Counted from the stretch's first letter, positions 48,211 through 58,495 are shown. The stretch: DNA of 64,000 nt from Helcococcus sueciensis DSM 17243 (GCF_000423145.1 NZ_AUHK01000006.1:16128-80127), one strand, 5' to 3'. Program-made: numbers and translations. Notes: generated by a model not told the origin, from the letters alone.

Positions 48211-49582
48211 TCTTAGATTAGGTGAAATTGCCAAATTATCAAATGGAAAATTAAATAAAGATGAATACAGTGATATAGTGATAAGTGAAATTTCAAGAGA
48301 TACTAGAACTATAGAACCTGGAGATATATATTTACCATTAATTGGTGAAATATTGAATGGTCATATATTTATAGATGATGCATTCAAATTAGGAGCTAAA
48401 GCTACATTTGCTCAAAAAGGTGAATATCATAAAGATGATAAACCAATAATCTGGGTAGAAGATACACTGGAAGCATTAAGATTGTTTGCTCAGAATTATA
48501 GAGAAACTCTTGATTTAAAAGTTGTTGCAATTACTGGTTCGAATGGAAAAACTACAACAAAAGATATGACAGCTAAGGTTCTTTCCAAAAAATATAATGT
48601 TACAAAGACTATAGGCAATTTAAATAATCAGATAGGATTACCTATTACACTTTTAAGATTTACAAAGGATACACAAGTAGGAGTTTGTGAACTTGGAATG
48701 TTTGATGGAAAAGGTGGAGAAATAAAAGCGAATTCAGATATATCTAAGCCGGACATTGCTGTTATTACAAATATAGGTGAGGCCCACCTTGATACTTTAA
48801 TTACAAAAGAAAATATTGCAAAAGAAAAATTAGGTATATTATCAGGATTGAAAGAAGACGGTGTACTTATTTACAACAATGATGATGAAATATTAAAGTC
48901 TGCAATTTCTAAAATGGATATAAAACAGAAATTAATATCATTTGGTCAAGATAAATCTTCAGATTATGTAATTGAAATAATAGAATCAAACAATGTAGGC
49001 AGCCTATTTCTTTTAAATGGTGAAGTATACAATGTAAGCATGATAGGTGAACATCAAGTTTATAATGCTACTGTTGCAGCAATTATTGGAAAGTTATTAA
49101 AAGTAAATAAAACTGATGTATATGATGCAATTTTAAATAATAGAAACTCAAGTATGAGATCAGAACTAATGAATTTAAATGGATATGATATTTTAAATGA
49201 CTCTTACAAATCAAATCCTCAATCACTAAGATCTGCATTGAGAACATTAAGTATTTTATCAGGTTACACAAGAAAAATAGCTATACTTGGTGATATGCTA
49301 GAGTTAGGTAGCAATGAAATAGAACTTCACAAAGAAATTGGTAGAGAAATAACTAAAGATAATGTAGACTATTTATTACTTTTTGGTCCTTTAAGCAAAT
49401 ATACAGCTCAAGAAGCATCAAAGAATTTCCCGCCAAATAGAGTGCTTTATTTTGAATCAAAACGTGAACTAGTTACAAAAGCAAAATATCTAATAAAAAA
49501 AGGGACTCTTGTATTAGTTAAAGCTTCAAGATCAATGCACATGGAAGAAGTAATAGAATCGATAAATACTTTACATGTATAA
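48197..49582 (+). CDS. murF: MurF, UDP-MurNAc-tripeptide D-Ala-D-Ala ligase
   Basis: A 461-residue Mur ligase that joins D-Ala-D-Ala to the UDP-MurNAc-tripeptide. The P-loop is VAITGSNGKTTTKDM; the central domain has NNQIGLPITLLR and ITNIGEAHLD, the C-terminal domain NDSYKSNPQSLRSAL and ILGDMLELG. The start overlaps ddl behind an AGAGG site. Coupling of ddl with murF is common in Firmicutes. Confidence 0.95.
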   Translation: MKMLNLRLGEIAKLSNGKLNKDEYSDIVISEISRDTRTIEPGDIYLPLIGEILNGHIFIDDAFKLGAKATFAQKGEYHKDDKPIIWVEDTLEALRLFAQNYRETLDLKVVAITGSNGKTTTKDMTAKVLSKKYNVTKTIGNLNNQIGLPITLLRFTKDTQVGVCELGMFDGKGGEIKANSDISKPDIAVITNIGEAHLDTLITKENIAKEKLGILSGLKEDGVLIYNNDDEILKSAISKMDIKQKLISFGQDKSSDYVIEIIESNNVGSLFLLNGEVYNVSMIGEHQVYNATVAAIIGKLLKVNKTDVYDAILNNRNSSMRSELMNLNGYDILNDSYKSNPQSLRSALRTLSILSGYTRKIAILGDMLELGSNEIELHKEIGREITKDNVDYLLLFGPLSKYTAQEASKNFPPNRVLYFESKRELVTKAKYLIKKGTLVLVKASRSMHMEEVIESINTLHV

Positions 49583-49597
49583 TTAATTAAATTAAAT

Positions 49598-49636
49598 AAA
49601 ACGTCTTTTAGGTAATTTACATAAAAGACGTTTTTA
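49598..49636. terminator. Bidirectional terminator between murF and the acyltransferase genes
   Basis: A 13-bp stem (49598-49610 with 49622-49634) with A and T runs on both sides, placed between convergent transcripts. It can end murF and the minus-strand pair alike. Confidence 0.82.
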
Positions 49637-49658
49637 TTTGTGTTTTTAAAAATAAAAG

Positions 49659-50813
49659 CTATTTCATAATTCTTAATAAATTTTCATAATATCCACTTAT
49701 TATTGAAATTATTATTATATCTTGTGGATTTTCTTCTAAAAATTCAATGATGTTTTTTTCTTTATAATGCCTAAAATCTATAGACGTTAATTTGTTTGCA
49801 TTCATCCACATTATAGATTCTAAAGCATTTGTAGTTGAATCTCCTATAATCATGATATTTGGCAATTCTTTTCTATTTGTATCTATTATAGTATAAGGAT
49901 TATCTCCATACATATAAGTAGCATAGAATTTACTATTAGGATTAATTATACCTAAATTTGATAAATTTCCTGAATCATATCTTTTAAATGGAATATCTTT
50001 TTTAGGTTGAGCATATATTGCATGGGTATTTTCATCTATTATTCCAAAAACCTTACGATTATGTGAACCTATAAATCTATTTGGGTTTTCAACTAATTCA
50101 ATATCACCATTATTTAAGTTTTTAATTGGAAAATAATTTTCACTAATTCTATTTATTAATTCATCATATATTTTAAGGGTTGCATTAAAGTTTGGATGAT
50201 GATCTGTTTTATAGTAATAATGTTCTCTATTTTCTCTTGCAATTGGATCGAAATCGATAAAATCGATATTTAAGTCTTTAAGTCCATTAAAGAAATATTC
50301 TCTCATCTCTTGATAATGATTTAATTGATTATATGCCCATGTAGGATAATTATCAGCAAATATATGAGATTGGTCAGGGATTCCTACTACTATAATTGGA
50401 GTGTGTTTAGCCTTCAAGTAATCATTGATCTGTCTCCAATGCTTTAAATCATTTCCAACTTTTTCTTTGTCTAGATTTCCATTATTTGATCTATATCTAA
50501 ACATCATTTCTTTATTATTACTTAAAATTGAATCAGAAAACTTATATTTTCCTGCTATATTCATATCGACAACTGTCTTTGCTTCTAGTAATTCTTGTCT
50601 ATACTTAAATCTATCATTAAAGAATTCCTCGAATTCTGTCCAAAATTTACCATTTAATATAGTTTCTTTAGTAGGTAAATTAAGTTTTGCTTTATATCTA
50701 TTTTCTGATTCTATATAATTATTTCCTTCAGCTGAATTAGTTACTGTAAGTATTGGAAATATGAAAATTGCTAAAACAAATAAAATAACTTTTAATTTAT
50801 CTAAATTTTTCAT
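49659..50813 (-). CDS. DHHW/AlgJ-like SGNH-fold protein
   Basis: A 384-residue protein with one N-terminal membrane helix (about 8-27) and an outside SGNH-hydrolase-like domain. It has the family features KTDHHPNFNATLKIYDEL and a serine motif IMIIGDSTTNALESIM. Such DHHW/AlgJ/AlgX proteins work with an MBOAT partner to put acyl (usually acetyl) groups on an exported polysaccharide. The MBOAT gene is directly upstream on the same strand (8 bases). It is likely the final acyl acceptor step for the glycan made by the divergent operon, though peptidoglycan is another possible target. Confidence 0.8.
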   Translation of the reverse strand: MKNLDKLKVILFVLAIFIFPILTVTNSAEGNNYIESENRYKAKLNLPTKETILNGKFWTEFEEFFNDRFKYRQELLEAKTVVDMNIAGKYKFSDSILSNNKEMMFRYRSNNGNLDKEKVGNDLKHWRQINDYLKAKHTPIIVVGIPDQSHIFADNYPTWAYNQLNHYQEMREYFFNGLKDLNIDFIDFDPIARENREHYYYKTDHHPNFNATLKIYDELINRISENYFPIKNLNNGDIELVENPNRFIGSHNRKVFGIIDENTHAIYAQPKKDIPFKRYDSGNLSNLGIINPNSKFYATYMYGDNPYTIIDTNRKELPNIMIIGDSTTNALESIMWMNANKLTSIDFRHYKEKNIIEFLEENPQDIIIISIISGYYENLLRIMK

Positions 50814-50821
50814 TTTTCCTC

Positions 50822-52195
50822 CTAGAATCTAAAGTATATAAATGGATTATAAGTACTTTGTAAAAGTGACATAATTACAAGTACAAATAGTACAATCTCT
50901 GCAACTATAAGTAAAGTTTCATTAAATTTATTTCTTTTTATTTTAATTATAAATGGAAATTGGAATATTAAACCAAATATAAATTCAAATTTATATTGTG
51001 TAAGATAATATAAAATATCCTTATGAATGCCACCACTAAAACTAAACATTGCCTGTAAATATTTAATTATTTTTTCTAAAGATTCAGCTCTAAATATAAC
51101 CCATCCGATTATAATTAATAATAGCGAATAAATGTGGTTTAACACCTTAAATTTATTTAAATATTTGAGAAGGAATAGTTTTTCGATGATTAGTATAAAT
51201 GCAAAATACATTCCCCAAATCATAAAGTTCCACTCAGCACCATGCCAAAATCCAGTTAAAAACCAAACGATTAAAATGTTTAGTATTTGTCTAGAGAAAC
51301 CTTTTCTATTTCCGCCAAGAGGAATATATACGTAGTCTCTAAACCATGTGGATAGGGACATATGCCATCTTCTCCAAAACTCAGTAATAGATTTTGAAAT
51401 ATATGGATAATTGAAATTTTCTAAAAATTCAAATCCAAACATTTTACCAAGACCTATTGCCATGTCAGAATATCCAGAAAAATCATAATATATTTGTAGT
51501 GTATAAGAAATTGCTCCAAACCAAGCGAGTGAAGAATTGCTTATTCCACTTCCTTTTCCAAATATATTATCGGCTATCAATGCAAATGAATTTGCAAGTA
51601 AAACTTTTTTAGATAATCCTTGTATAAATCTATTGATACCAGATGAAAATTTTTCAAATGAATGAGTTCTATCTACAATCTGTAAAGCTACATCTTCATA
51701 ACGAACTATTGGTCCTGCTATTAATTGAGGGAACATAATTACATAAAGAAATACATAGAAAGGATTTTTTTGTATAAGTTTTGGATTTCTATATGAGTCA
51801 ATTACATAGCTCATTGCCTGAAAAGTATAGAAAGAAATGCCTATAGGCATAATTATATTGAGTAATTGAATATTTGTTCCTAGTAAAGAATTAAAATTAG
51901 TTATAAAAAAATTTGAATATTTAAAATATATTAAGTTTCCTACATTGAGAATTATCGATAAAATAAGTGTTATTTTTTTATATGGCTTATCCATAGTTAG
52001 ACCAAATAGATAATTTAAAAATAGTGAAATAATTAAAATAAATATTAATTTGGGCTCGCCATAAAAGTAAAAAAATAAGCTAAATATTAATAATATGTAA
52101 TTTTTCCATACAATTTTATTTTTAGGTACCAAATAATAGCAAAATAAAACTGCAGGCAAAAATATGAATAAAAACACTAAACTACTAAATACCAT
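50822..52195 (-). CDS. MBOAT O-acyltransferase, AlgI/PatA-like
   Basis: A 457-residue polytopic protein with about eleven membrane helices. The MBOAT signature YFKYSNFFITN, the QLIAGPIVRYED loop, SITEFWRRWHMSLSTWFRDYVYIPLGGNRKG and the catalytic His in LTGFWHGAEWNFMIWG are all present. AlgI moves acyl groups across the membrane for O-acylation of surface polymers. There are no dltA or dltC genes beside it, so DltB is ruled out by context. It heads a two-gene minus-strand operon with an AAGGAG site. Confidence 0.9.
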   Translation of the reverse strand: MVFSSLVFLFIFLPAVLFCYYLVPKNKIVWKNYILLIFSLFFYFYGEPKLIFILIISLFLNYLFGLTMDKPYKKITLILSIILNVGNLIYFKYSNFFITNFNSLLGTNIQLLNIIMPIGISFYTFQAMSYVIDSYRNPKLIQKNPFYVFLYVIMFPQLIAGPIVRYEDVALQIVDRTHSFEKFSSGINRFIQGLSKKVLLANSFALIADNIFGKGSGISNSSLAWFGAISYTLQIYYDFSGYSDMAIGLGKMFGFEFLENFNYPYISKSITEFWRRWHMSLSTWFRDYVYIPLGGNRKGFSRQILNILIVWFLTGFWHGAEWNFMIWGMYFAFILIIEKLFLLKYLNKFKVLNHIYSLLLIIIGWVIFRAESLEKIIKYLQAMFSFSGGIHKDILYYLTQYKFEFIFGLIFQFPFIIKIKRNKFNETLLIVAEIVLFVLVIMSLLQSTYNPFIYFRF

Positions 52196-52218
52196 AAATT
52201 CTCCTTATCATGTATATT

Positions 52219-52246
52219 ATTATATATACAAATGACTAAAAATCAA
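52219..52246 (-). promoter_or_regulatory. Promoter of the acyltransferase pair
   Basis: Read on the minus strand: TTGATT (52246-52241), 16 bases, TATAAT (52224-52219), 23 bases before the start codon. Confidence 0.6.
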
Positions 52247-52279
52247 CTATAATATAAGTTCTAGAATAGGCTGTTAAAA

Positions 52280-52308
52280 TTGAAATGATTATAGAGATGT
52301 GATAAAAT
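52280..52308 (+). promoter_or_regulatory. Promoter of the surface glycan operon
   Basis: TTGAAA (52280-52285), 17 bases, TAAAAT (52303-52308) with a TGA extension. It is back to back with the minus-strand promoter, so both units could share a regulator in this 144-base gap. Confidence 0.65.
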
Positions 52309-52339
52309 CAGTTATAATTGTATAAAATAAGAGGGAAAA

Positions 52340-53866
52340 ATGAATGAGGAAAAATCAATAATTTCAAATATATTTTTTGTATTAAGCACAATAAGTTTAG
52401 TGCTTTTTGCATCACAATTATTTGTAAATGAATTACTTCCATCTAAATATAGATTCATACTAATAATGTTTTTAGTTTTAATGCATTTAATATTTGGTTT
52501 TTTAGTAATTAAATATTCACAGAAAAAAATTTTAAATATCGTATTGTCGATAATTTTAGGTTTACTAATTTTAATTCAATCAGTAGGCGCGTTCTATATA
52601 TATAGAACGTATTCAAAATTTAATAGTAAAATAGCTGAGAGTGAAACTAAAAAAGTTTCATATTCAATAATTACTTTAAAGAACAATCATAATGTGGATA
52701 CCGTAGTTGATATGAAATCAGCAACTATTTATTATGATAAACATGAAAATAAAGAAGATATAGATCTATTAAGGTCAGAAACTGATAAAATAAATAAAAA
52801 ACTTAAATATGTTGAGGGTAAAGGTGCTATACCTTTGGCAAATGATTTATTAGAGGGAAAGATTAAGTATATGATTTTAAATGAATCAAAACTTAGTCAT
52901 ATTTTAGAGAGCATATCTGAATTTGATCATGCATATAAAATAATAAAATTCACATCAGATCCGAATGAAAGTAAATTTGAAATAGAAAAAAACAAAATCA
53001 CTCAAGCTAAAGATGTAAAACATGGTGAAAGTTTCAATGTGTTCATATCAGGTGGAGATTCATATGGGGGACTAGAAGATGATTTAAGATCTGATGTAAA
53101 TATTGTTGTAACTATAAATCCTGAAAAAGATAAGGTATTAATTACACAAATACCAAGAGATAGCTACGTAATGATGAGAGATTTAGGTTATGATAAATTA
53201 ACACATGCTGGATCTTATGGTGTTGAAACATTGATAGGTACAGTAGAGGATTTACTTGATACTGATATCAATTATTATGTAAAAGTTAATTTTAATTCAT
53301 TAGAAGATATAGTAGATGCTTTGGGTGGAATTAATGTAAGTAATAATTATGAATTTGTTTCAAGGACAAAACAATTTTATTTTCCAGCTGGAAATATAGA
53401 CTTAAATGGTGAGGAAGCATTAGAGTTTGTTAGAGAAAGATATTCATTACCAAATGGTGAATTTGATAGAGGGAAAAATCAAATAAAAGTCTTAACAGCT
53501 ATTATAAATAAAACTTTATCACCAAGCATAATATTTAATTACACTTCAGTTTTAGATACAGTTTTAGACTCTATATCAACTAATTTACCATCGAAAAAGA
53601 TAACAGAACTTTTAAATGAACAGGTTGAAAGTATGAAAAAATGGACAATTGAATCTTATCAAGTAGAAGGAGAGCCAGTATGGGGATTACCTTCATACGC
53701 AATGCCAGGATATGAATTATCATTTGTTCAATTATATGATGATGAAATTATTGATGCTATCAATAAGATTAAAAATGTTTTAGGTGACAATACAGAAGAG
53801 TTTATAGAAGAGATTGAAGAAACAGAAGAATTTTTAGATGAAAATAATGAATACTACGAAGAGTAG
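52340..53866 (+). CDS. CpsA/Wzg-like LCP family protein
   Basis: A 508-residue protein with three membrane helices (about 8-29, 36-58, 66-88), an accessory CpsA domain outside (about 95-235) and the LCP domain (about 240-420): RSDVNIVVTINPEKD, TQIPRDSY, KLTHAGSYGVETLIG, and FVRERYSLPNGEFDRGKNQ with the lipid-phosphate Arg residues. An acidic tail ends it. This is the architecture of streptococcal CpsA, first gene of capsule loci. It would attach the glycan to the wall. It begins the operon and its LCP core resembles the other LCP gene at 5752. Confidence 0.9.
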   Translation: MNEEKSIISNIFFVLSTISLVLFASQLFVNELLPSKYRFILIMFLVLMHLIFGFLVIKYSQKKILNIVLSIILGLLILIQSVGAFYIYRTYSKFNSKIAESETKKVSYSIITLKNNHNVDTVVDMKSATIYYDKHENKEDIDLLRSETDKINKKLKYVEGKGAIPLANDLLEGKIKYMILNESKLSHILESISEFDHAYKIIKFTSDPNESKFEIEKNKITQAKDVKHGESFNVFISGGDSYGGLEDDLRSDVNIVVTINPEKDKVLITQIPRDSYVMMRDLGYDKLTHAGSYGVETLIGTVEDLLDTDINYYVKVNFNSLEDIVDALGGINVSNNYEFVSRTKQFYFPAGNIDLNGEEALEFVRERYSLPNGEFDRGKNQIKVLTAIINKTLSPSIIFNYTSVLDTVLDSISTNLPSKKITELLNEQVESMKKWTIESYQVEGEPVWGLPSYAMPGYELSFVQLYDDEIIDAINKIKNVLGDNTEEFIEEIEETEEFLDENNEYYEE

Positions 53867-53887
53867 TATTCATATATGGAGAAGAAA

Positions 53888-55882
53888 ATGGAAAAGAAGA
53901 AAAAATTACATCATTGGCAAATAATCAATATAGGATTATTTATATTTGATATTTTAGCTATTAATTTTTCATATCTTTTTGCTTTATTTTTAAGATTTGA
54001 TTTTATTTATAGTAGAATTCCAATGAGATTTTTAACTGGATTTATTAAAGTAGCACCGGTATATACTGTGTTTACGATAATAATTTTTTATTTATTGAAG
54101 ATGTATAAATCTTTATGGAGATTTGCATCTGTTGAAGATTTATTTAAAGGTGTATATGCATTTTTAATTACAGGAATATTCCATGTCTTAGTTACGATGT
54201 TAATTTTTGAAAGAATGCCAATTTCTTATTATATAGTGGGGGCTTTATTACAGTTCTTCCTAACTACTGGAATAAGATTTGCGTATAGGATATTTTTATT
54301 GAATCAATCAAATAAAAGAACAGATAGTAAAGAGATAAAAAATGTTCTTATAATAGGTGCTGGTGAAGCAGGACGTATGATTGCTCAAGATATGAGAAGA
54401 CATGTAGATGTAACATATGATATTAAAGGTTTCATCGATGATAATTCAAATAAATGGGGAAGATATATATTTGATTTACCAATATTTGGTGGCAGAGATG
54501 AAATAATTAATGTAGCAAATAAATATGAAATTAATCTTATTGTATTGGCTATTCCTTCTGCAAGTAAAGAAAATATTAAAGATTTTTTAGATATAGCTAA
54601 AGATACGCAAGCAACTCTAAAAATATTACCATCATTACCTGACTTAATAAATAAAGATCAAGTAAAAACTTCTCAATTAAAAGATGTTGAAATTGAAGAT
54701 TTACTAGGTAGAGACCAAATTAAGATAAATACTCAAAATACGTTAAATAATTTAAAGAATAAAACTGTATTAGTCACTGGTGGTGGCGGAAGTATTGGAT
54801 CAGAACTTTGTAGACAAGTTGCTACAAATAGCCCAAAGAAACTTATTATATTCGATATATATGAAAATAATGCATATGAAATAGAGCAAGAATTAAAAAG
54901 AAATTATCCAGATCTTGATTTTATAGCTTTAATAGGATCTGTTAGAGAAGCAAAGAGACTAGATGATATATTTGAAGAATATAAGCCAGATATTGTTTAT
55001 CACGCTGCAGCTCATAAACATGTTCCGCTCATGGAATCAAGTCCAAATGAAGCTATAAAAAACAATATTTATGGAACATATAATACAGCATATGCTGCAC
55101 TTAGACATAAGGTAGATAAGTTCATTTTAATATCTACTGATAAAGCAGTAAACCCTACAAATGTAATGGGTGCTACAAAACGTGCTTGTGAAATGATAAT
55201 TCAAATGATGGAAAATGTATCAAAAAATCATGATGATACAATACTAAGTAATTTTAAAGAATTGAATAGAGAAGAACTAAGACTATATGATAATAATTTC
55301 GTAACAAAATTTGTTGCGGTAAGATTTGGAAATGTGCTAGGTTCAAATGGTTCAGTTATACCTATATTTAAACAACAAATAGCTGAAGGTGGTCCTGTAA
55401 CAGTAACACATAAAGAAATAATTAGATATTTTATGACTATTTCTGAGGCTGTAGGCCTTGTAATTGAGGCTGGATTTAATGCGAATGGAGGAGAGATATT
55501 CGTATTAGATATGGGTGAGCCTGTTAAGATAGATACACTTGCAAGAAACTTAATTAAACTATCAGGATTAAAACCAGATATAGATATAGAGATTAAATAT
55601 ACTGGATTAAGACCTGGTGAGAAATTATATGAAGAAAAATTAATGGATGAAGAAGGATTAAATAAGACAGAAAATCATTTGATTCATATAGCTCAGCCAT
55701 TAAAATTTGAGAATAAGAGATTAATAGATGATATGGAAGAAATGTCTATATACGCTTCAAAAAATGAAGTAGATAAAGCTATTGAAGTATTAACTAGAAT
55801 AGTTCCAACATATCATACTCCAGAATCAGATTTAAACGATAATAAGGAAAAATTTGCTGAACTTTATAAGGAATCGAAATAG
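53888..55882 (+). CDS. pglF: UDP-HexNAc 4,6-dehydratase (PglF/CapD-like)
   Basis: About 664 residues. Four membrane helices (about 11-125) are followed by a Rossmann segment (NVLIIGAGEAGRM) and an extended SDR domain with VTGGGGSIGSELCRQV, ISTDKAVNPTNVMGATKRACE (the Tyr is replaced by Met in this class) and ENHLIHIAQ. The enzyme makes the UDP-4-keto-6-deoxy sugar from UDP-GlcNAc, the first step to 4-amino-4,6-dideoxy sugars. ATG 53888 has a GGAG site; ATG 53876 would lack one. It is 9 bases before the aminotransferase. Confidence 0.88.
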   Translation: MEKKKKLHHWQIINIGLFIFDILAINFSYLFALFLRFDFIYSRIPMRFLTGFIKVAPVYTVFTIIIFYLLKMYKSLWRFASVEDLFKGVYAFLITGIFHVLVTMLIFERMPISYYIVGALLQFFLTTGIRFAYRIFLLNQSNKRTDSKEIKNVLIIGAGEAGRMIAQDMRRHVDVTYDIKGFIDDNSNKWGRYIFDLPIFGGRDEIINVANKYEINLIVLAIPSASKENIKDFLDIAKDTQATLKILPSLPDLINKDQVKTSQLKDVEIEDLLGRDQIKINTQNTLNNLKNKTVLVTGGGGSIGSELCRQVATNSPKKLIIFDIYENNAYEIEQELKRNYPDLDFIALIGSVREAKRLDDIFEEYKPDIVYHAAAHKHVPLMESSPNEAIKNNIYGTYNTAYAALRHKVDKFILISTDKAVNPTNVMGATKRACEMIIQMMENVSKNHDDTILSNFKELNREELRLYDNNFVTKFVAVRFGNVLGSNGSVIPIFKQQIAEGGPVTVTHKEIIRYFMTISEAVGLVIEAGFNANGGEIFVLDMGEPVKIDTLARNLIKLSGLKPDIDIEIKYTGLRPGEKLYEEKLMDEEGLNKTENHLIHIAQPLKFENKRLIDDMEEMSIYASKNEVDKAIEVLTRIVPTYHTPESDLNDNKEKFAELYKESK

Positions 55883-55890
55883 AGGTAATT

Positions 55891-57048
55891 ATGAAATTTA
55901 AAAGATTTGAAAATAGAGTATGGCTTTCTACACCAACAATGCATGATGAAGAACAACAATTTGTAAAAGAAGCTTTTGATACAAATTGGGTAGCTCCACT
56001 TGGACCAAATGTTGATGAATTTGAAAAAAAAGTTTCAGAATATTTAGGAGTAAAAGGTACTAGTGCGGTATCATCTGGTACAGCAGCACTTCACTTAGCT
56101 TATAAATTAGCGGGAATAGATAAGGATGATATAGTTTTAGTGCAAGACTTAACATTTTCAGCAACTATTAATCCAATAATTTATCAAAATGCTATACCGG
56201 TATTTATAGATTCTGAAAGAGAAACATGGAATATGGATCCAAGAGCTTTAGAAAAAGCATTTGAAAAATATGGTGATAGGGTAAAAGCTGTAATTTTAGT
56301 GCATTTATATGGTATTCCAGGAAAAGTAAAAGAAATTAAAGAAATATGTGACAGACACAATGTAACTCTTATTGAAGATGCAGCTGAAAGTTTAACAGCT
56401 AAATATGAAGGAAAACAGACGGGAACATTTGGTAAGTATGCAGCATTATCATTTAATGGAAATAAATTGATAACTACATCAGGTGGAGGAATGCTTGTAT
56501 CACAGGATGCAGAATCTGCAGAAAAAGCTAGATTCTGGTCAACTCAATCTAAAGAATCAGTTCCATACTATTTACACAAAGAATTAGGTTATAATTACAG
56601 AATGAGCAATGTAGTTGCTGGAATAGGACGCGGTCAATTTTTACATGTAGAAGAACATAAGAATTTAAAAGTTGATATTTATAATAGATATAAATTAGGA
56701 TTCAAAAACTCACCAATTTCTATGAATCCATATCTTAAAAATACTGAACCATCTCATTGGTTAAGTGCTATTTCAATTGATGAAGAAGTATTTGAAAAAG
56801 GATTAACACCAGAAAAATTAAGAGTATATCTTGAGGATTTAAATATTGAATCAAGAAGAGCATGGAATCCTATGCATTTACAACCATATTTTGAAAAATA
56901 TGATTTTATAAAAGTTGAAGATGAAGCTGTTTCAAAAGATATATTTGAAAGAGGACTCTGTTTACCATCAGATATTAAAATGTCTGAAGAAGATCAAGAA
57001 AAAGTTATTGAAATAATAAATGACTTTGTCTGTGAATTTGTAGGTTAA
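55891..57048 (+). CDS. pglE: PglE-like DegT/DnrJ/EryC1 aminotransferase
   Basis: A 385-residue PLP enzyme. The Schiff-base Lys192 lies in LSFNGNKLITTSGGGM. Start and centre match PglE closely: NWVAPLGPNVDEFE, GTAALHLAYKLAG, EDAAESLTAKY, QSKESVPYYLHKELGYNYRMSNV. It would convert the 4-keto sugar from the previous enzyme to UDP-4-amino-4,6-dideoxy-GlcNAc. The stop is one base before the flippase start. Confidence 0.9.
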   Translation: MKFKRFENRVWLSTPTMHDEEQQFVKEAFDTNWVAPLGPNVDEFEKKVSEYLGVKGTSAVSSGTAALHLAYKLAGIDKDDIVLVQDLTFSATINPIIYQNAIPVFIDSERETWNMDPRALEKAFEKYGDRVKAVILVHLYGIPGKVKEIKEICDRHNVTLIEDAAESLTAKYEGKQTGTFGKYAALSFNGNKLITTSGGGMLVSQDAESAEKARFWSTQSKESVPYYLHKELGYNYRMSNVVAGIGRGQFLHVEEHKNLKVDIYNRYKLGFKNSPISMNPYLKNTEPSHWLSAISIDEEVFEKGLTPEKLRVYLEDLNIESRRAWNPMHLQPYFEKYDFIKVEDEAVSKDIFERGLCLPSDIKMSEEDQEKVIEIINDFVCEFVG

Positions 57049-57049
57049 A

Positions 57050-58495
57050 ATGAATAATAAAATAAATAAGAAAGGAAATGTATTATTAAAAACTAGTTTT
57101 TGGTATACAATTTCAAGTTTTTTAGCAAAAGGCATAGTTTTTATTATGCTTCCTTTTTATGTAAGGCTACTTACAAAAGAACAATATGGTGACTATAGTA
57201 ATATGATGTCTTGGATTAACTTTATCTTTGGAACAGCTATGATGAATCTTCAATTTTTAATAATTAAGTCACAGAATATGCATAAAGAAGAAGTTCCTAA
57301 ATATTTGATAAATTCATATTACGCAATATTAACCGTATTAGCAGTGTTTATAACGCCTATAATAGTATTTAGAAATCAAATTGCGTTTATTTTACAAATG
57401 GATAATTTTACATTAGCAATAGTAATAATTTATTCAATATTTGTACCTATGTTTTACTTGTATCAAGCGTATTTGAGATCTACATTTAAATTAAAAGAAT
57501 TTGTTGTAGTAAATATAATTATTACATTATTAAGTGCGGTATTTTCACTGACATTCTTGTATTTAGTTAAATCAGAAAGTAGATATTACTATTTTGTAAT
57601 TGCACAAACATTACCTATTATTTTATTTGCGGTATATTATTTATTCAGAGTTTTACTAATTGAAAGAAAAATAAGTAAAAATCATATAAAAGAAGCGTTT
57701 AAACTAGGTTTACCAATGATTCCGCATTTATTAGGGATTACAATTTTAAGTAAAGCTGACAGAATAATGATTACATCTATTATAGGTCCTGCTGCAACTG
57801 CTAATTATTCGGTTGCTTATAATCTTTCTATGATAGTTACGACTTTATCAGTGGCTTTGAACAATGCATTTATGCCTTGGCTTATAAAACAACTTAGTGA
57901 AGATAAAAAAGAATCTATTAAAAAACCAATATTACTCCAGACTATTTTAATTGTGATTATAACTTTAGGAATAAGTATAATAGCTCCAGAAGTTATGATT
58001 GTATGGGCGGGTAAAAAATATGCTGATGTAATATATATAATACCACCGATAATGATAGGGGTATTATTTACACATATTTATACTATTTTTTACAATATTG
58101 AAATGTTTTATAATGCTAAAAAGATGATAGTTTTAAGTTCTGTAATGGCTTCAATTTTTAATATAGTTACAAATTATATATTTATTAGAATGTTTGGATA
58201 TGAAGCAGCAGCATATACTACACTAGCATCTAATCTTATATTAATTACTTTACATGCTTATGCTATAAAGAGAATTAATAAATTAAAATTATTACCAATA
58301 AAAGGGTTGATTTTAATTGTATTATTATCTTTATTAAGCATAGTACCTATTGTGAAGTTATATAACTATCCAATATTAAAATATGCTATAATAGCGGTAA
58401 TGTTTATAGTATTTATAATAGTAGCTTTTATATATAAAGAAAAGCTTATGGAAATGATAAAAAATATGAGAAAGGGAAAAAATGAAGGCAATTAA
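57050..58495 (+). CDS. wzx: Wzx-type polysaccharide flippase
   Basis: A 481-residue protein with about 12 to 14 membrane helices of the MATE/MurJ-like (Polysacc_synt) class. It starts KTSFWYTISSFLAKGIVFIMLP and has the typical SKADRIMITSIIGPAATANYSVAYNL segment. It moves a lipid-linked saccharide from the inside to the outside of the membrane. The stop overlaps the start of the sugar transferase gene by 14 bases. Confidence 0.9.
   Translation: MNNKINKKGNVLLKTSFWYTISSFLAKGIVFIMLPFYVRLLTKEQYGDYSNMMSWINFIFGTAMMNLQFLIIKSQNMHKEEVPKYLINSYYAILTVLAVFITPIIVFRNQIAFILQMDNFTLAIVIIYSIFVPMFYLYQAYLRSTFKLKEFVVVNIIITLLSAVFSLTFLYLVKSESRYYYFVIAQTLPIILFAVYYLFRVLLIERKISKNHIKEAFKLGLPMIPHLLGITILSKADRIMITSIIGPAATANYSVAYNLSMIVTTLSVALNNAFMPWLIKQLSEDKKESIKKPILLQTILIVIITLGISIIAPEVMIVWAGKKYADVIYIIPPIMIGVLFTHIYTIFYNIEMFYNAKKMIVLSSVMASIFNIVTNYIFIRMFGYEAAAYTTLASNLILITLHAYAIKRINKLKLLPIKGLILIVLLSLLSIVPIVKLYNYPILKYAIIAVMFIVFIIVAFIYKEKLMEMIKNMRKGKNEGN

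Noticed and set aside
50425..50718. Plus-strand frame inside the DHHW gene
   Set aside because: It is antisense to a well-supported gene and shows no recognisable domain.
49659..52195. DltB/DltD of teichoic acid D-alanylation
   Set aside because: No dltA or dltC is present and the smaller protein has the DHHW/AlgJ motif; AlgI/AlgJ-like O-acylation fits better.
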